64,000 bases of DNA from Bradyrhizobium diversitatis. GTDB taxonomy: Bacteria; Pseudomonadota; Alphaproteobacteria; Rhizobiales; Xanthobacteraceae. The translations under genes were made by a program, and so were the position numbers. Each line of letters opens with the position of its first letter. Within the stretch, counting starts at the first letter, position 1. The notes under the pieces are model-generated. The model was not told where the DNA came from, ran no database searches, and saw only the letters and a list, made by a program, of their open reading frames with translations. Of the stretch, positions 18,801 to 26,104 are shown in pieces. The stretch is from positions 124,001 through 188,000 of the forward strand of contig NZ_JACEGD010000017.1 of NCBI RefSeq assembly GCF_016031635.1. The letters run 5' to 3'.

Positions 18801-19787
18801 GCGCTGTTGCTATTTGAACGGTTGGACACGCGCGGCAATCTCGAGCTCAAGTCCGTTCAGGCGGAAGCGCTTAGCAGGGCTGGCTTTAAGGTAGATCATC
18901 TGCTGAAAGAGATCCTTAGCTCGCCTAAGAACGACGGCAAGACTATCGCGATTGCCGTGTGCGCGGTTTCTATAGCCGCTCGAAGTCAAATGTGGCCGCT
19001 CGTCGAAGCCGCCTTGAGCCACCGGTTTGCCGATGTGCGTGAAGTGGCTCTCAGCTCGCTTGCTGAGCAGTCCCCCGGTCCCCTTTCCCCCCAGCTACGT
19101 AACCTGGCGAGCGATAAAGGGCACCGGGTTCGTGAGAAAGTGCTCTCCCTACTGCAAGAGCGTCCAAACGTCGATAATATGGATGCAATATTGAAGCTGG
19201 CCGCCGACACATGGGAGCCCCGACAACCGCAACATGAAGAGGAGCGGGACTTCCGCATTGCCTATGGCGCTGCTTATCTCTTGAGTCAGCCGCCACAGAT
19301 CGGTGATGAGTATGTTTCCGAAATTGGCAAGATACTATTCCAAACTGAGGATCGTGACGTCAAACTGATGTTGTTGCGAGTTCTCGTCCGCAATGGCTCG
19401 AGGGATGCGCGTAAGAGAGTCTTGAAGCTGGCGTTGAAAACTGGCAATCCGCCTCACCACCGCTTGGCGGCCGAAGCATTGTGCTTGGAGCAACAATACG
19501 TCGATGCGGCGCTTGCTGCGGCAATTTCAGACAAGCAGCTTCTGGTTCGGCCAGCGCCAGTCGCGCTTCCATTGACGGTCGTCGTTGGAGCTTGCGCAGA
19601 CCGTCCTCAGGTTGTTGCCGCCGCACAGTCGTTGGCGGCAAAACCCGATCGCAGAGTGCTGCTCATTCCGTTGGCGATCACGGCTTTTGCCCGCGACCGC
19701 GAGTTGGCTCAGGCGATTATAGAGCTCTTACCGGCCACGACAGGGTCTGCGCTCTCCGATTACCGAGCGGGTGTTGCCGCCGCCTGA
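15885..19787 (+). CDS. Avs-like nuclease / nSTAND3 NTPase with long repeat C-terminus
   Basis: The ATG at 15885 is chosen over an upstream GTG because GGAG lies 7 bases before it (1,300 residues). Residues about 20-200 resemble a restriction-endonuclease (Cap4/Mrr-like) domain with GRSLEGYVYQLDVSIL, an acidic patch (EEDLEADIEQ) and the core strand LVLQCK, where Q85 replaces the usual Glu of E-x-K. A STAND-type P-loop follows: GASGTGKTRTAKAL near residue 268, Walker B-like PVVYEIEDPW and sensor FVITSRSD. The C-terminal roughly 700 residues are helical repeats (HEAT-like, with VAEGDVRRVIEVVLEFVDV and VREVALSSLAEQ), the usual ligand-sensing part. This nuclease-STAND-repeat layout is that of Avs/AVAST defence proteins that recognise phage proteins. 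It is intact and sits next to the Mokosh locus. Confidence 0.7.
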   Translation: MNEPSSTQHRPDELSPSSGGRSLEGYVYQLDVSILTALDLILAKKVANEIVLEPATEEDLEADIEQEPGALSQSVVLDGYRLVLQCKLRNTGPWKHEDLSRLLAHGKRRKSARDRLADRSIRYLLVTSADLDGVARQLKVETLGVWPPASALPADMARSLPADAGGRIAILGAMDQEKINARTERLLSQRFRVPHSNLRSCREALRSEALLRMCGAAQGVWTRSDVERLIKSAGGYAGESADLEGFVPPTNWDDFKAAINTKHAIVIAGASGTGKTRTAKALIAHLRDRIPGIKHVVVHGGPEKIADDSASRPVVYEIEDPWGRFRLEPTSAPWNGAIAEILQSADPERKFVITSRSDVLHESKLRLKDKWIITLEDENYGPDERARLFENRLPSLSPDLQPIVLKSRTEAIDRLATPLEMHRYFAVLSDGLEKDENSGQYITRCLSDAHQNSIESALIHNVRQRGTWAWAAITWGLFKSGARQTFNVLPSIQAGLTKRESDLEDGLEPYLNFLIAGRNLRQSEATLTYQHPRVELGLEEALKEKPGLAARVLSYLVEVLIDMDERTGTDWGTEGAAQLVYAVRERSIVQLELQAERQSQLDAWIDARLAETGPNFREDLKLAASVGSANSIPAELSRWLTHQKKDKEYWFFDKWSAPDRSLDWFQKVAADHRTRAICTAFITREIPHHNPSYPAQFAGQVAKLCIDLTPAFMDAALSIVQDGYNPNANLIATGALADLNGFEEVVTQAISYRSELAGKPDDEFKLKLANGEYDGDYGDHYYESISEDGQTAHEFLEFYVAEKRERDGWNAIRDHAHALDLLYFWIRTAERAPGVTIDEWRAIARAAFDRAEECDFWQAMQKGIPEEFLEPLRERLVAGSAIREVRIEVLETALCAAPSQLFSALEVLVAEGDVRRVIEVVLEFVDVREAKLQRNNIDFDALGLQFLAALPNALAEAANAVFASSFDELSKDALLLFERLDTRGNLELKSVQAEALSRAGFKVDHLLKEILSSPKNDGKTIAIAVCAVSIAARSQMWPLVEAALSHRFADVREVALSSLAEQSPGPLSPQLRNLASDKGHRVREKVLSLLQERPNVDNMDAILKLAADTWEPRQPQHEEERDFRIAYGAAYLLSQPPQIGDEYVSEIGKILFQTEDRDVKLMLLRVLVRNGSRDARKRVLKLALKTGNPPHHRLAAEALCLEQQYVDAALAAAISDKQLLVRPAPVALPLTVVVGACADRPQVVAAAQSLAAKPDRRVLLIPLAITAFARDRELAQAIIELLPATTGSALSDYRAGVAAA

Positions 19788-19972
19788 TCCGGCGTCGTCG
19801 GGTCGATCATCGCGAACGGACGGATGGTCAACGCTCGGAACGCTGACGACGACGACCGGGCCGACCGACAAGGCCCCGCAAGCAGCGGAAGACACGGCGA
19901 ACAGTGGTCTTCGCCGTGAGCCCGAACTGCCTGAACACGTTGCGATCGTCAAGGAGACGACCGAGCCGGCAT

Positions 19973-20080
19973 CCGCGCAGAATCGCCAGGAATCAGATGG
20001 AGCACGAGAAATACGGCGATAGATACTCCCAGAAGCATAAGTGGAAGCGTCAATAGACGACGAAAGATATAAGTCCCCAT
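19973..20080 (-). pseudogene. N-terminal fragment of an oligopeptide ABC transporter permease (DppB/OppB type)
   Basis: The minus strand from an ATG at 20080 reads MGTYIFRRLLTLPLMLLGVS and on through FLVLHLIPGDSAR, the characteristic first transmembrane helix and PGD motif of DppB/OppB-family permeases. The frame then turns into unrelated sequence and stops. About 36 of the expected 300-plus residues remain, so the gene is broken. It probably marks the chromosomal side of the junction with the defence island to its left. Confidence 0.65.
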
Positions 20081-20337
20081 GGCGATAGACCCTGCAATAA
20101 CATCCGGCGCGTCCTCAGAACTGACGTGATCGCAGCAAGCGGATTCGCGCCGATGAAGGTGGTTGGCCACGCCTAGAACGCTGAAGCGATTCCCGCTTTG
20201 CGGAGTGTGCTCCAGCTAAGTGCTCTGATTACGCTATGTCGGCTTGATGAATTCAACTGCAGACGCCCTACTATCTCTATAACAATATGTTATGCGTGCA
20301 GTGACGAGCCCATCGCGACGCGAGGCACTGCCTGAAA

Positions 20338-20352
20338 GATTACGAGGTAATC
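20338..20352 (+). promoter_or_regulatory. Palindrome GATTAC-GAG-GTAATC spanning the ribosome-binding site
   Basis: A perfect 6-bp inverted repeat ends on the base before the ATG at 20353 and encloses the GAGG Shine-Dalgarno sequence. It could be an autoregulatory operator or a small RNA hairpin that limits translation of the LysR-MCP fusion. Both readings are inference. Confidence 0.4.
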
Positions 20353-21636
20353 ATGCAAATGAATCCGCGGCAGATCGAAGCGTTTAGAGCGGTGATGCTC
20401 ACGGGTAGCATGTCGGTCGCGGCCGAGATGCTCAAGATTACGCAGCCGGCCGTGAGCCGCCTGATCAAGGACCTCGAAGCGGATATGAAGCTTCTGCTGT
20501 TCCGCAGAGAGGGCAACAGGTTGGTGCCAAGTCACGAGGCTACGATCCTCTTTACCGAAGTCGATCGCTTCTATGTCGGTATGGATCGAATCGCGAAGAT
20601 CGCTAACGAACTTCGACATGCCAAGGTTGGCTCGCTGCGGATCGCGTCCATCGGCGCCTTATCGCTAAGCTGCATCACGCAAGCTATCAGTACGTTCCAT
20701 GTCGCTGTACTCAGAGATTATTCCGCTGACCGTGTTGCTCTGCAAGCGTCGCAGGAGAAGCTGAAGGAGGAGGCGGCAGTCGAGAGAAAAGCTACCCTTG
20801 CGCGCGCGACTTCGAGTTTTGAGAAGACGGTGGCGACCGCCCTATCAGAGGTAGTGGCAGTCGCGCTCGACATCGCGGGGGCGGTCCAAAGTCTGGGCAC
20901 GTTTAGTCGTGATAACGTCGAATGCAGCGAAGTTGCGTTGCAAGTAGCCAGCCAGATTTCGCTCAACGTGCAAACCATGGCGGCTGCAGTTGAACAACTC
21001 GCTGCGTCAATTCATGAGATCAGTAGTCGTGTCCATGCTGCGAACGAGGTAGCGAATTCCGCTGCGGATCGAGCGACTCAAACGGCGGCGATGGTCGAGA
21101 GCATGGTCAGCGCGGCGGCGCAAATCGGTAATGTTGTGCAGTTGATCAGCGATATTGCTGGCCAAACAGATTTACTTGCATTGAACGCGACCATTGAAGC
21201 GGCTCGAGCGGGAGAAGCTGGGAAGGGGTTTGCTGTTGTCGCGGCGGAAGTGAAAAGCCTTGCGACCCAGACCGCGCGGGCGACCGAAGATATCTCGTCG
21301 CAAGTTGCTGGAATTCAAACAGCAACGAATATTGCCGCAGGTGAGATCCAGGGGATTGTATCGATCATCAAGAAGATTCGCGAAACGAGTGGCTCGATTG
21401 CCGCCGCTGTTGAACAGCAGAGCTCGGCGACTGCCGAGATCAGTCGTGCCGCACAGGAAGCCGCAAACCGAACGGATAACCTTAGGGAAACTGTCCGGGA
21501 GGTGCTGGGTAAGGCTAATACCGCGGGATCGGTCGCTGAAAGCACCGGCGCCAAGTCGGAGATCCTCAGTCACCGATTTGTCGACTTGAATCAAACGGCG
21601 AATGAATTCGTACAGAGCCTTAGGATCGCGGGATAG
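20353..21636 (+). CDS. LysR DNA-binding domain fused to a soluble methyl-accepting chemotaxis signalling domain
   Basis: Residues about 3-62 are a LysR-type winged helix-turn-helix (PRQIEAFRAVMLTGSMSVAA, TQPAVSRLIKDLE). LysR linker and the first effector-domain strand (GSLRIASIGALSLSCITQAI) follow to about residue 116. The sequence then switches to a linker helix and a methyl-accepting coiled coil. The MCP hairpin tip (DLLALNATIEAARAGEAGKGFAVVAAEVKSLA) is complete, as are the flanking methylation-helix-like regions. There is no transmembrane segment or sensory domain. The ribosome-binding site is good and there is no internal stop over 427 codons. LysR regulators normally have a periplasmic-binding-protein-like effector domain, and MCPs do not carry LysR HTHs, so this is a gene fusion. 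It may be a deletion product or a functional new architecture. Confidence 0.8.
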   Translation: MQMNPRQIEAFRAVMLTGSMSVAAEMLKITQPAVSRLIKDLEADMKLLLFRREGNRLVPSHEATILFTEVDRFYVGMDRIAKIANELRHAKVGSLRIASIGALSLSCITQAISTFHVAVLRDYSADRVALQASQEKLKEEAAVERKATLARATSSFEKTVATALSEVVAVALDIAGAVQSLGTFSRDNVECSEVALQVASQISLNVQTMAAAVEQLAASIHEISSRVHAANEVANSAADRATQTAAMVESMVSAAAQIGNVVQLISDIAGQTDLLALNATIEAARAGEAGKGFAVVAAEVKSLATQTARATEDISSQVAGIQTATNIAAGEIQGIVSIIKKIRETSGSIAAAVEQQSSATAEISRAAQEAANRTDNLRETVREVLGKANTAGSVAESTGAKSEILSHRFVDLNQTANEFVQSLRIAG

Positions 21637-21679
21637 ATCGAACGGCATCTTGAGCGAGCCAAGCATTCAGGATTGAGAC

Positions 21680-22549
21680 GTGTCGGGCATTCTCGCAATT
21701 CATACTGGCGGCACCATCACCATGTCGGACGGGCCAAATGGTCTTGGGACAATGGCGGGACTTATCGAGGCCGCCTTTGATCGGATTTCGCCGGCCGCCG
21801 TGCGATTGAACGTTATATCGTTCGATCCACTCGTTGATAGCGCGGACATCGGTCCTGATCATTGGAATCGATTGATCGACCTGATTGGCTCTCAGCCTAA
21901 TGATGGAGTCGTTATCACGCATGGAACAGACACCATGCCATTTACAGGGGCGGCATTATCCTTTGCGCTTGAGGGCATTAAAACGCCGGTGATCCTTACG
22001 GGTTCGATGCAGCCGCTTGGAGTAGGGCCTCATGCTGAGGAGAACCTTCGTTTTGCTCTTCAAATGGCCGAACAGGGGCCGCCTGGAGTCTGGCTCGCCT
22101 TCGATGGTAAGCTGATGTGTGCTCGCAGTTTGGTCAAATATCATTCTATAGGTCCTAGCTCGTTCCGAGAATCGGAAGTTGAGGGTTGGGCGCAACGTGC
22201 TGCGCGGCTCTCTCCGCGTCACTTTCTGCCTCGACGGCTTGCTATTCTGACTCTTTCGCCGGGCATCTGCGTAAGCGCCGTTGATAGCGCTCTTCGCGAA
22301 CTTGATGGTGCGGTGGTTCGGGTTTTCGGTGCCGGCACGCTGATGCATGATCCAGAATTGCTCCGCACGTTTAGTGCAGCCATATCTCGGGGTTGTCGGC
22401 TCGTCGCGGTAAGCAGCTGCGAAGCCGGGGGGCTTCTGCCGGGTGCGTATGCTGCAGGTGCTGCGCTTTGGGAGAGTGGCATTGAAAACGGTGGCAAGTT
22501 AACACCTGAGGCCGCGCTGGTGCGCCTTTGGTTGGAGCTCTCAGGGTAA
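21680..22549 (+). CDS. L-asparaginase, type I/II family
   Basis: This 289-residue protein starts at a GTG. The two catalytic threonine motifs of asparaginases are present: HTGGTIT at about residues 8-14 and VVITHGTDTMPFTG near 78-91, with the conserved lysine region expected downstream (FALEGIKTPVILTGSMQ). The family hydrolyses L-asparagine to aspartate and ammonia. No signal peptide is seen, so it is probably cytoplasmic. Length is slightly short for the family (about 320-350), mostly at the C-terminus. It lies just downstream of the LysR-MCP fusion gene on the same strand, with L-serine dehydratase further on, suggesting an amino-acid catabolism cluster. Confidence 0.85.
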   Translation: MSGILAIHTGGTITMSDGPNGLGTMAGLIEAAFDRISPAAVRLNVISFDPLVDSADIGPDHWNRLIDLIGSQPNDGVVITHGTDTMPFTGAALSFALEGIKTPVILTGSMQPLGVGPHAEENLRFALQMAEQGPPGVWLAFDGKLMCARSLVKYHSIGPSSFRESEVEGWAQRAARLSPRHFLPRRLAILTLSPGICVSAVDSALRELDGAVVRVFGAGTLMHDPELLRTFSAAISRGCRLVAVSSCEAGGLLPGAYAAGAALWESGIENGGKLTPEAALVRLWLELSG

Positions 22550-22652
22550 TCCCGCGCCGCTGCTCGGCAAAGAAGGACGATGCGCCGAGTAGCTCCCTGC
22601 CCGGCGTTATTCCGGACGATGTGCGCCGGATAATTGAAGGAGTTGGACAAAG

Positions 22653-22901
22653 ATGGCGGGTTGTCTCACGCGTTCGACATCTCGAACCGCTTTCGCTGCT
22701 ATCTCAGTGAAGAGTTCGCCGCCGCCGGCTATGACTCTTAATGATCGGTACAGACCTTCCTCCCTCGCTGCGGGATCCTTGATGAACGCTGTACTGGCGG
22801 AGCATATCCACAACGCGACGGAGCGGCAATTGACGTCTGAGGCCTGGCGGCTGCTGCACGGCCTGCCCTGCAAAAAAGCGAATTCGACTAGAGGCGTGTG
22901 A
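22653..22901 (+). CDS. Small ORF upstream of and overlapping sdaA (82 aa), unrecognised
   Basis: The ATG at 22653 follows GAAGGAG with ideal spacing, and the TGA at 22899-22901 overlaps the ATG of the serine dehydratase gene, so it could be a translationally coupled leader gene. The sequence itself is not recognised. A second frame in the same DNA also reads plausibly for 30 residues (LDKDGGLSHAFDISNRFRCY), which raises the alternative of a decayed, frameshifted gene. Confidence 0.35.
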   Translation: MAGCLTRSTSRTAFAAISVKSSPPPAMTLNDRYRPSSLAAGSLMNAVLAEHIHNATERQLTSEAWRLLHGLPCKKANSTRGV

Positions 22902-24280
22902 TGTTTCTGAGCGTATTCGATGTCTTCAAGATCGGCATCGGTCCTTCATCCTCGCATACGATGGGCCCGATGACGGCCGCGGGGCACTTCCTGAGCCTCT
23001 TGCGACAGCATCCATCTGGTCGGCAAGCGGCAGCCGTCGGGGCGACCCTGCATGGGTCGCTGGCATTCACGGGGAAAGGTCACGCCACGGATCGTGCCGT
23101 GACGCTCGGCCTGCTTGGCTGGACGCCTGCCGAGTTCGATTTCGACGAGGCCGAGCGCCAGCTCGAAGATCTCCGCCGAAGTCGTCTCCTGCGCCTCAAT
23201 GGGCTGCAGTCGGTCATGTTCGATCCTGCCTTCGACATCGTCTTCGATTACGGGCCGCCATTGGCCGGTCACGCCAACGGGCTTGTCCTGTCCGCTCGCG
23301 ACGCCACCGGAGCGGTGTTGTTTAACGAGACCTATTATTCGATCGGCGGCGGTTTCGTGGTGACGGCACGGGAGCGCGAAGCGCAGCCGGCTGCCGCTGA
23401 CGCTATACCGTGGCCCTACCCATTTGCGACCGCGAGCGAGATGCTGCGCATGGCGCGCGAGAGCGGGTTGTCCATCGCGGACATGAAGCGCGCGAATGAG
23501 ACTCACCTCCGTACGTCAGAAGAAATCGAACACGGCGTCGCCCGTCTCTGGTCGGTCATGAACGAGTGCATCGAACGGGGGTTGAGGCAGGAAGGTGAAC
23601 TGCCGGGCGGGCTCCGCGTGCGTCGCAGGGCCGCGAGGATTCACCAGCAATTGATGGCTGAGCGGCGGGCCAATCGCTCTCAGCCTCACGCGGCAGCAGA
23701 CTGGCTGAGCGTCTACGCGATGGCCGTGAATGAGGAAAACGCGGCCGGCGGCAGGGTGGTCACCTCGCCGACCAACGGCGCCGCGGGCGTCGTGCCCGCG
23801 GTGCTGAGATATTACTTGGATCACTGCATCGGGGCGGAGCCCGATAAGATTGCCGATTTTCTGCTGACGGCGGCGGCGATCGGCGGGTTGATCAAGCACA
23901 ACGCCTCGATCTCCGGGGCCGAGGCAGGTTGTCAAGGAGAGGTTGGGTCAGCGGCCGCGATGGCTGCGGCCGGATTCTGTGCGGTGCTGGGCGGATCGCC
24001 CGAGCAAATTGAGAATGCCGCGGAGATTGCACTCGAGCACCACCTCGGCATGACTTGCGATCCCGCGGCGGGCCTGGTCCAGGTCCCATGCATTGAGCGC
24101 AACGGTATCGGCGCCATCAAGGCAGTCGCGGCGGCTTCGCTCGCCCTGCGGGGCGATGGATCGCATTTCATGCCGCTGGACAACTGCATCGAGGCAATGC
24201 GGCAGACGGGCGAAGCCATGAATGCCAAGTTCAAGGAAACGAGTCTCGGTGGATTGGCGGTCAACTTGCCGGAGTGCTGA
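22901..24280 (+). CDS. sdaA: L-serine ammonia-lyase (iron-sulfur dependent serine dehydratase)
   Basis: This protein of about 459 residues starts with the diagnostic FLSVFDVFKIGIGPSSSHTMGPM. It converts L-serine to pyruvate and ammonia using a 4Fe-4S cluster. The alpha and beta domains are fused as in SdaA. Cysteines expected to hold the cluster are visible in SGAEAGCQGEVGSA, MTCDPAAGLVQVPC and downstream. An upstream GTG at 22898 is also in frame, but the ATG at 22901 is preferred. The sequence is complete and ordinary. Together with the asparaginase gene it suggests amino-acid breakdown. Confidence 0.92.
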   Translation: MFLSVFDVFKIGIGPSSSHTMGPMTAAGHFLSLLRQHPSGRQAAAVGATLHGSLAFTGKGHATDRAVTLGLLGWTPAEFDFDEAERQLEDLRRSRLLRLNGLQSVMFDPAFDIVFDYGPPLAGHANGLVLSARDATGAVLFNETYYSIGGGFVVTAREREAQPAAADAIPWPYPFATASEMLRMARESGLSIADMKRANETHLRTSEEIEHGVARLWSVMNECIERGLRQEGELPGGLRVRRRAARIHQQLMAERRANRSQPHAAADWLSVYAMAVNEENAAGGRVVTSPTNGAAGVVPAVLRYYLDHCIGAEPDKIADFLLTAAAIGGLIKHNASISGAEAGCQGEVGSAAAMAAAGFCAVLGGSPEQIENAAEIALEHHLGMTCDPAAGLVQVPCIERNGIGAIKAVAAASLALRGDGSHFMPLDNCIEAMRQTGEAMNAKFKETSLGGLAVNLPEC

Positions 24281-24300
24281 GCCAAACTGCGCGCCGGAAG

Positions 24301-24342
24301 CAAAACCCAAATCGCTGGCCGTAGCTTAGACGGTGGGTTTTG
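24301..24342 (+). terminator. Inverted repeat downstream of sdaA
   Basis: CAAAACCCA (24301-24309) and TGGGTTTTG (24334-24342) are a perfect 9-bp inverted repeat with a 24-base loop, 20 bases after the sdaA stop. The long loop and lack of a T-run make termination only possible. The remaining bases to 24633 show no gene. Confidence 0.35.
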
Positions 24343-24633
24343 GTATCGGGAGGTCGAAAACGCATTATGTTTCAATGAGAGTTGACTGACACTCTCTCTG
24401 CCTGCCTCCGCTCTGGCCAGCTTCCTGAAGAGGGCTCCGGTCGCCAACTCAAAAGACGACAAAGAGGAGCGCCGATTGTCTGCCTAGGTGCCGCGCCCGG
24501 CCTGTCATGTAATCTCAAACGACACAGATGTCTTTCATGAGATGCGCGCGCTGTTGGGGCGCTGCAACGCCGTTGATGACGATGCTGAAAGCCCTATAAT
24601 GGCTGATGATTCACGAGGGTAACTCGTCGGAAA

Positions 24634-25011
24634 ATGGCGAAATCATCTAAACTGGTGACCGCAAGGAAGGGACGAGTGCTTTTGGTCAGACGCAGGCGTG
24701 ATAGGCTCTGGATGTTTCCAGGAGGCCGCAGGCGAGCGGGCGAGAGTGAAAGGAGCTGCCTCCGTCGAGAGATCGAAGAGGAGTTGCCTGAACTGAAACT
24801 TGGACGCCTGAAACTCTGGAAGGAAGTGAAGGGGAAGAACCGCCGATCCGGCCGACAAATGAGTGACGCAATTTTCCTTGTAGCGAAAGCGTCCGGCCGC
24901 TTGAAAATCGGCGATAAGAAGGAGATCGATAGAGCAGTTTGGCGCAAGCCGCCCGGCATCAGATTGACTCCGACTTCGCGCTACATTCGCGATAAGCTAT
25001 TTCCAAGCTGA
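24634..25011 (+). CDS. NUDIX hydrolase
   Basis: This 125-residue single-domain protein has a canonical Nudix box, GRRRAGESERSCLRREIEEEL (G-x5-E-x7-R-E-x-x-E-E), preceded by the usual strand RVLLVRRRRDRLWMFPGG. Nudix enzymes cleave nucleoside diphosphates linked to another moiety; the substrate cannot be read from sequence. It is unusually rich in basic residues (many Lys/Arg, particularly near both ends), suggesting a nucleic-acid or capped-RNA substrate, which is inference. It stands alone, 62 bases before the alpha/beta hydrolase gene. Confidence 0.85.
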   Translation: MAKSSKLVTARKGRVLLVRRRRDRLWMFPGGRRRAGESERSCLRREIEEELPELKLGRLKLWKEVKGKNRRSGRQMSDAIFLVAKASGRLKIGDKKEIDRAVWRKPPGIRLTPTSRYIRDKLFPS

Positions 25012-25072
25012 AGGTGCCGTCAGCTTTTTCGAACCGATCAGGTTTACATCGAGCGCGAGAAGGTGCTCAGCC

Positions 25073-25954
25073 ATGATCCAGATGCAATCTGCACAGCTGA
25101 GCTGGACGTGGCGCGGCAAGAGCATCGATCTTAACTTCGATACCTGCGGGCAAGGACCCACGGTGCTGCTACTGCCCGCGTTGAGTTCGATCTCGAGCCG
25201 GCACGAAATGTGGCCCTTGCAGGAGCGCCTGAGTTCGCATTATCGAACGGTGTCTGTCGATTGGCCGGGGTTCGGAGATCAGCCGCGCCCCGCGATCGAC
25301 TGGACACCTGACGCCTATTCGACGTTCCTGGAACATGTTCTTGACACGATCGCTCCTCATCCCCGCGCCGTCATTGCCGCGGGTCACGGCGCGACCTACG
25401 CGCTTGCCCATGCGTGCAGCCGAACCGGCTCGTTCGCACGGCTGGTGCTGCTGGCGCCGACTTGGCGCGGACCTCTGCCGACCATGATGAATGGACGCCG
25501 GCCTTTCTTGGATCGGCTTTGCAAGGCTGTCGACCTGCCGGTGGTCGGACCCGTGCTCTACAAGCTGAATGTCAATCGCCTCGTCGTTCGCTTCATGGCC
25601 GCCGGTCATGTCTATGCCGATCCGGCATGGCTGACCGGCGAGCGGCTGCGCGATAAGCTGGCGGTCACTCGGGCCGCCGGCGCTCGATATGCGTCGATCA
25701 GGTTCGTGACCGGGAAGCTCGATCCGCTGGAGACACGCGAGCAGTTCCTGGCATTGGCGCGACGGGCGGGGATCCCGATGCTGATGGTCTACGGCAATCA
25801 AACGCCCCCGCGATCGCGTGCCGAGATGGAGGCAATCGCGAAGGTCGACACGATCCAGAGCAGCTGTCTTCCGGAGGGCAAACTCTCTCTACATGAGGAG
25901 TTTGCCGCTGAGGTCGCGGACGCTGTCGCGCCATTTCTTGCGGCAGGCCCGTAG
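25073..25954 (+). CDS. Alpha/beta-hydrolase fold protein lacking the nucleophile serine
   Basis: A 293-residue protein with the alpha/beta-hydrolase order: an oxyanion strand (PTVLLLPALSS), a second strand with VDWPGFGDQ, then the nucleophile elbow AAGHGATYALAHA. At the elbow the consensus G-x-S-x-G reads G-H-G-A-T, so glycine stands where Ser/Asp/Cys is expected. A late aspartate (GKLDP) and a final histidine (KLSLHEEF) are present. It is either a catalytically inactive family member or one using other chemistry. The ATG follows GAGAAGG. It is followed by the SbmA-like transporter gene about 150 bases later. Confidence 0.75.
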   Translation: MIQMQSAQLSWTWRGKSIDLNFDTCGQGPTVLLLPALSSISSRHEMWPLQERLSSHYRTVSVDWPGFGDQPRPAIDWTPDAYSTFLEHVLDTIAPHPRAVIAAGHGATYALAHACSRTGSFARLVLLAPTWRGPLPTMMNGRRPFLDRLCKAVDLPVVGPVLYKLNVNRLVVRFMAAGHVYADPAWLTGERLRDKLAVTRAAGARYASIRFVTGKLDPLETREQFLALARRAGIPMLMVYGNQTPPRSRAEMEAIAKVDTIQSSCLPEGKLSLHEEFAAEVADAVAPFLAAGP

Positions 25955-26104
25955 CTCGCTGCTGGCCGGATCGGAGCCGGCCGCGGTCGCTGGGCGGCTG
26001 ATGAATGCTCTTTTCCGCCGATCTGAGCGCTTGGCTCCTTCGCCGTGTCGAAGGTCTCCTATAGTACAAGAGGCCGTGGATCCTCCGACCTGTCAGTGCT
26101 GACC

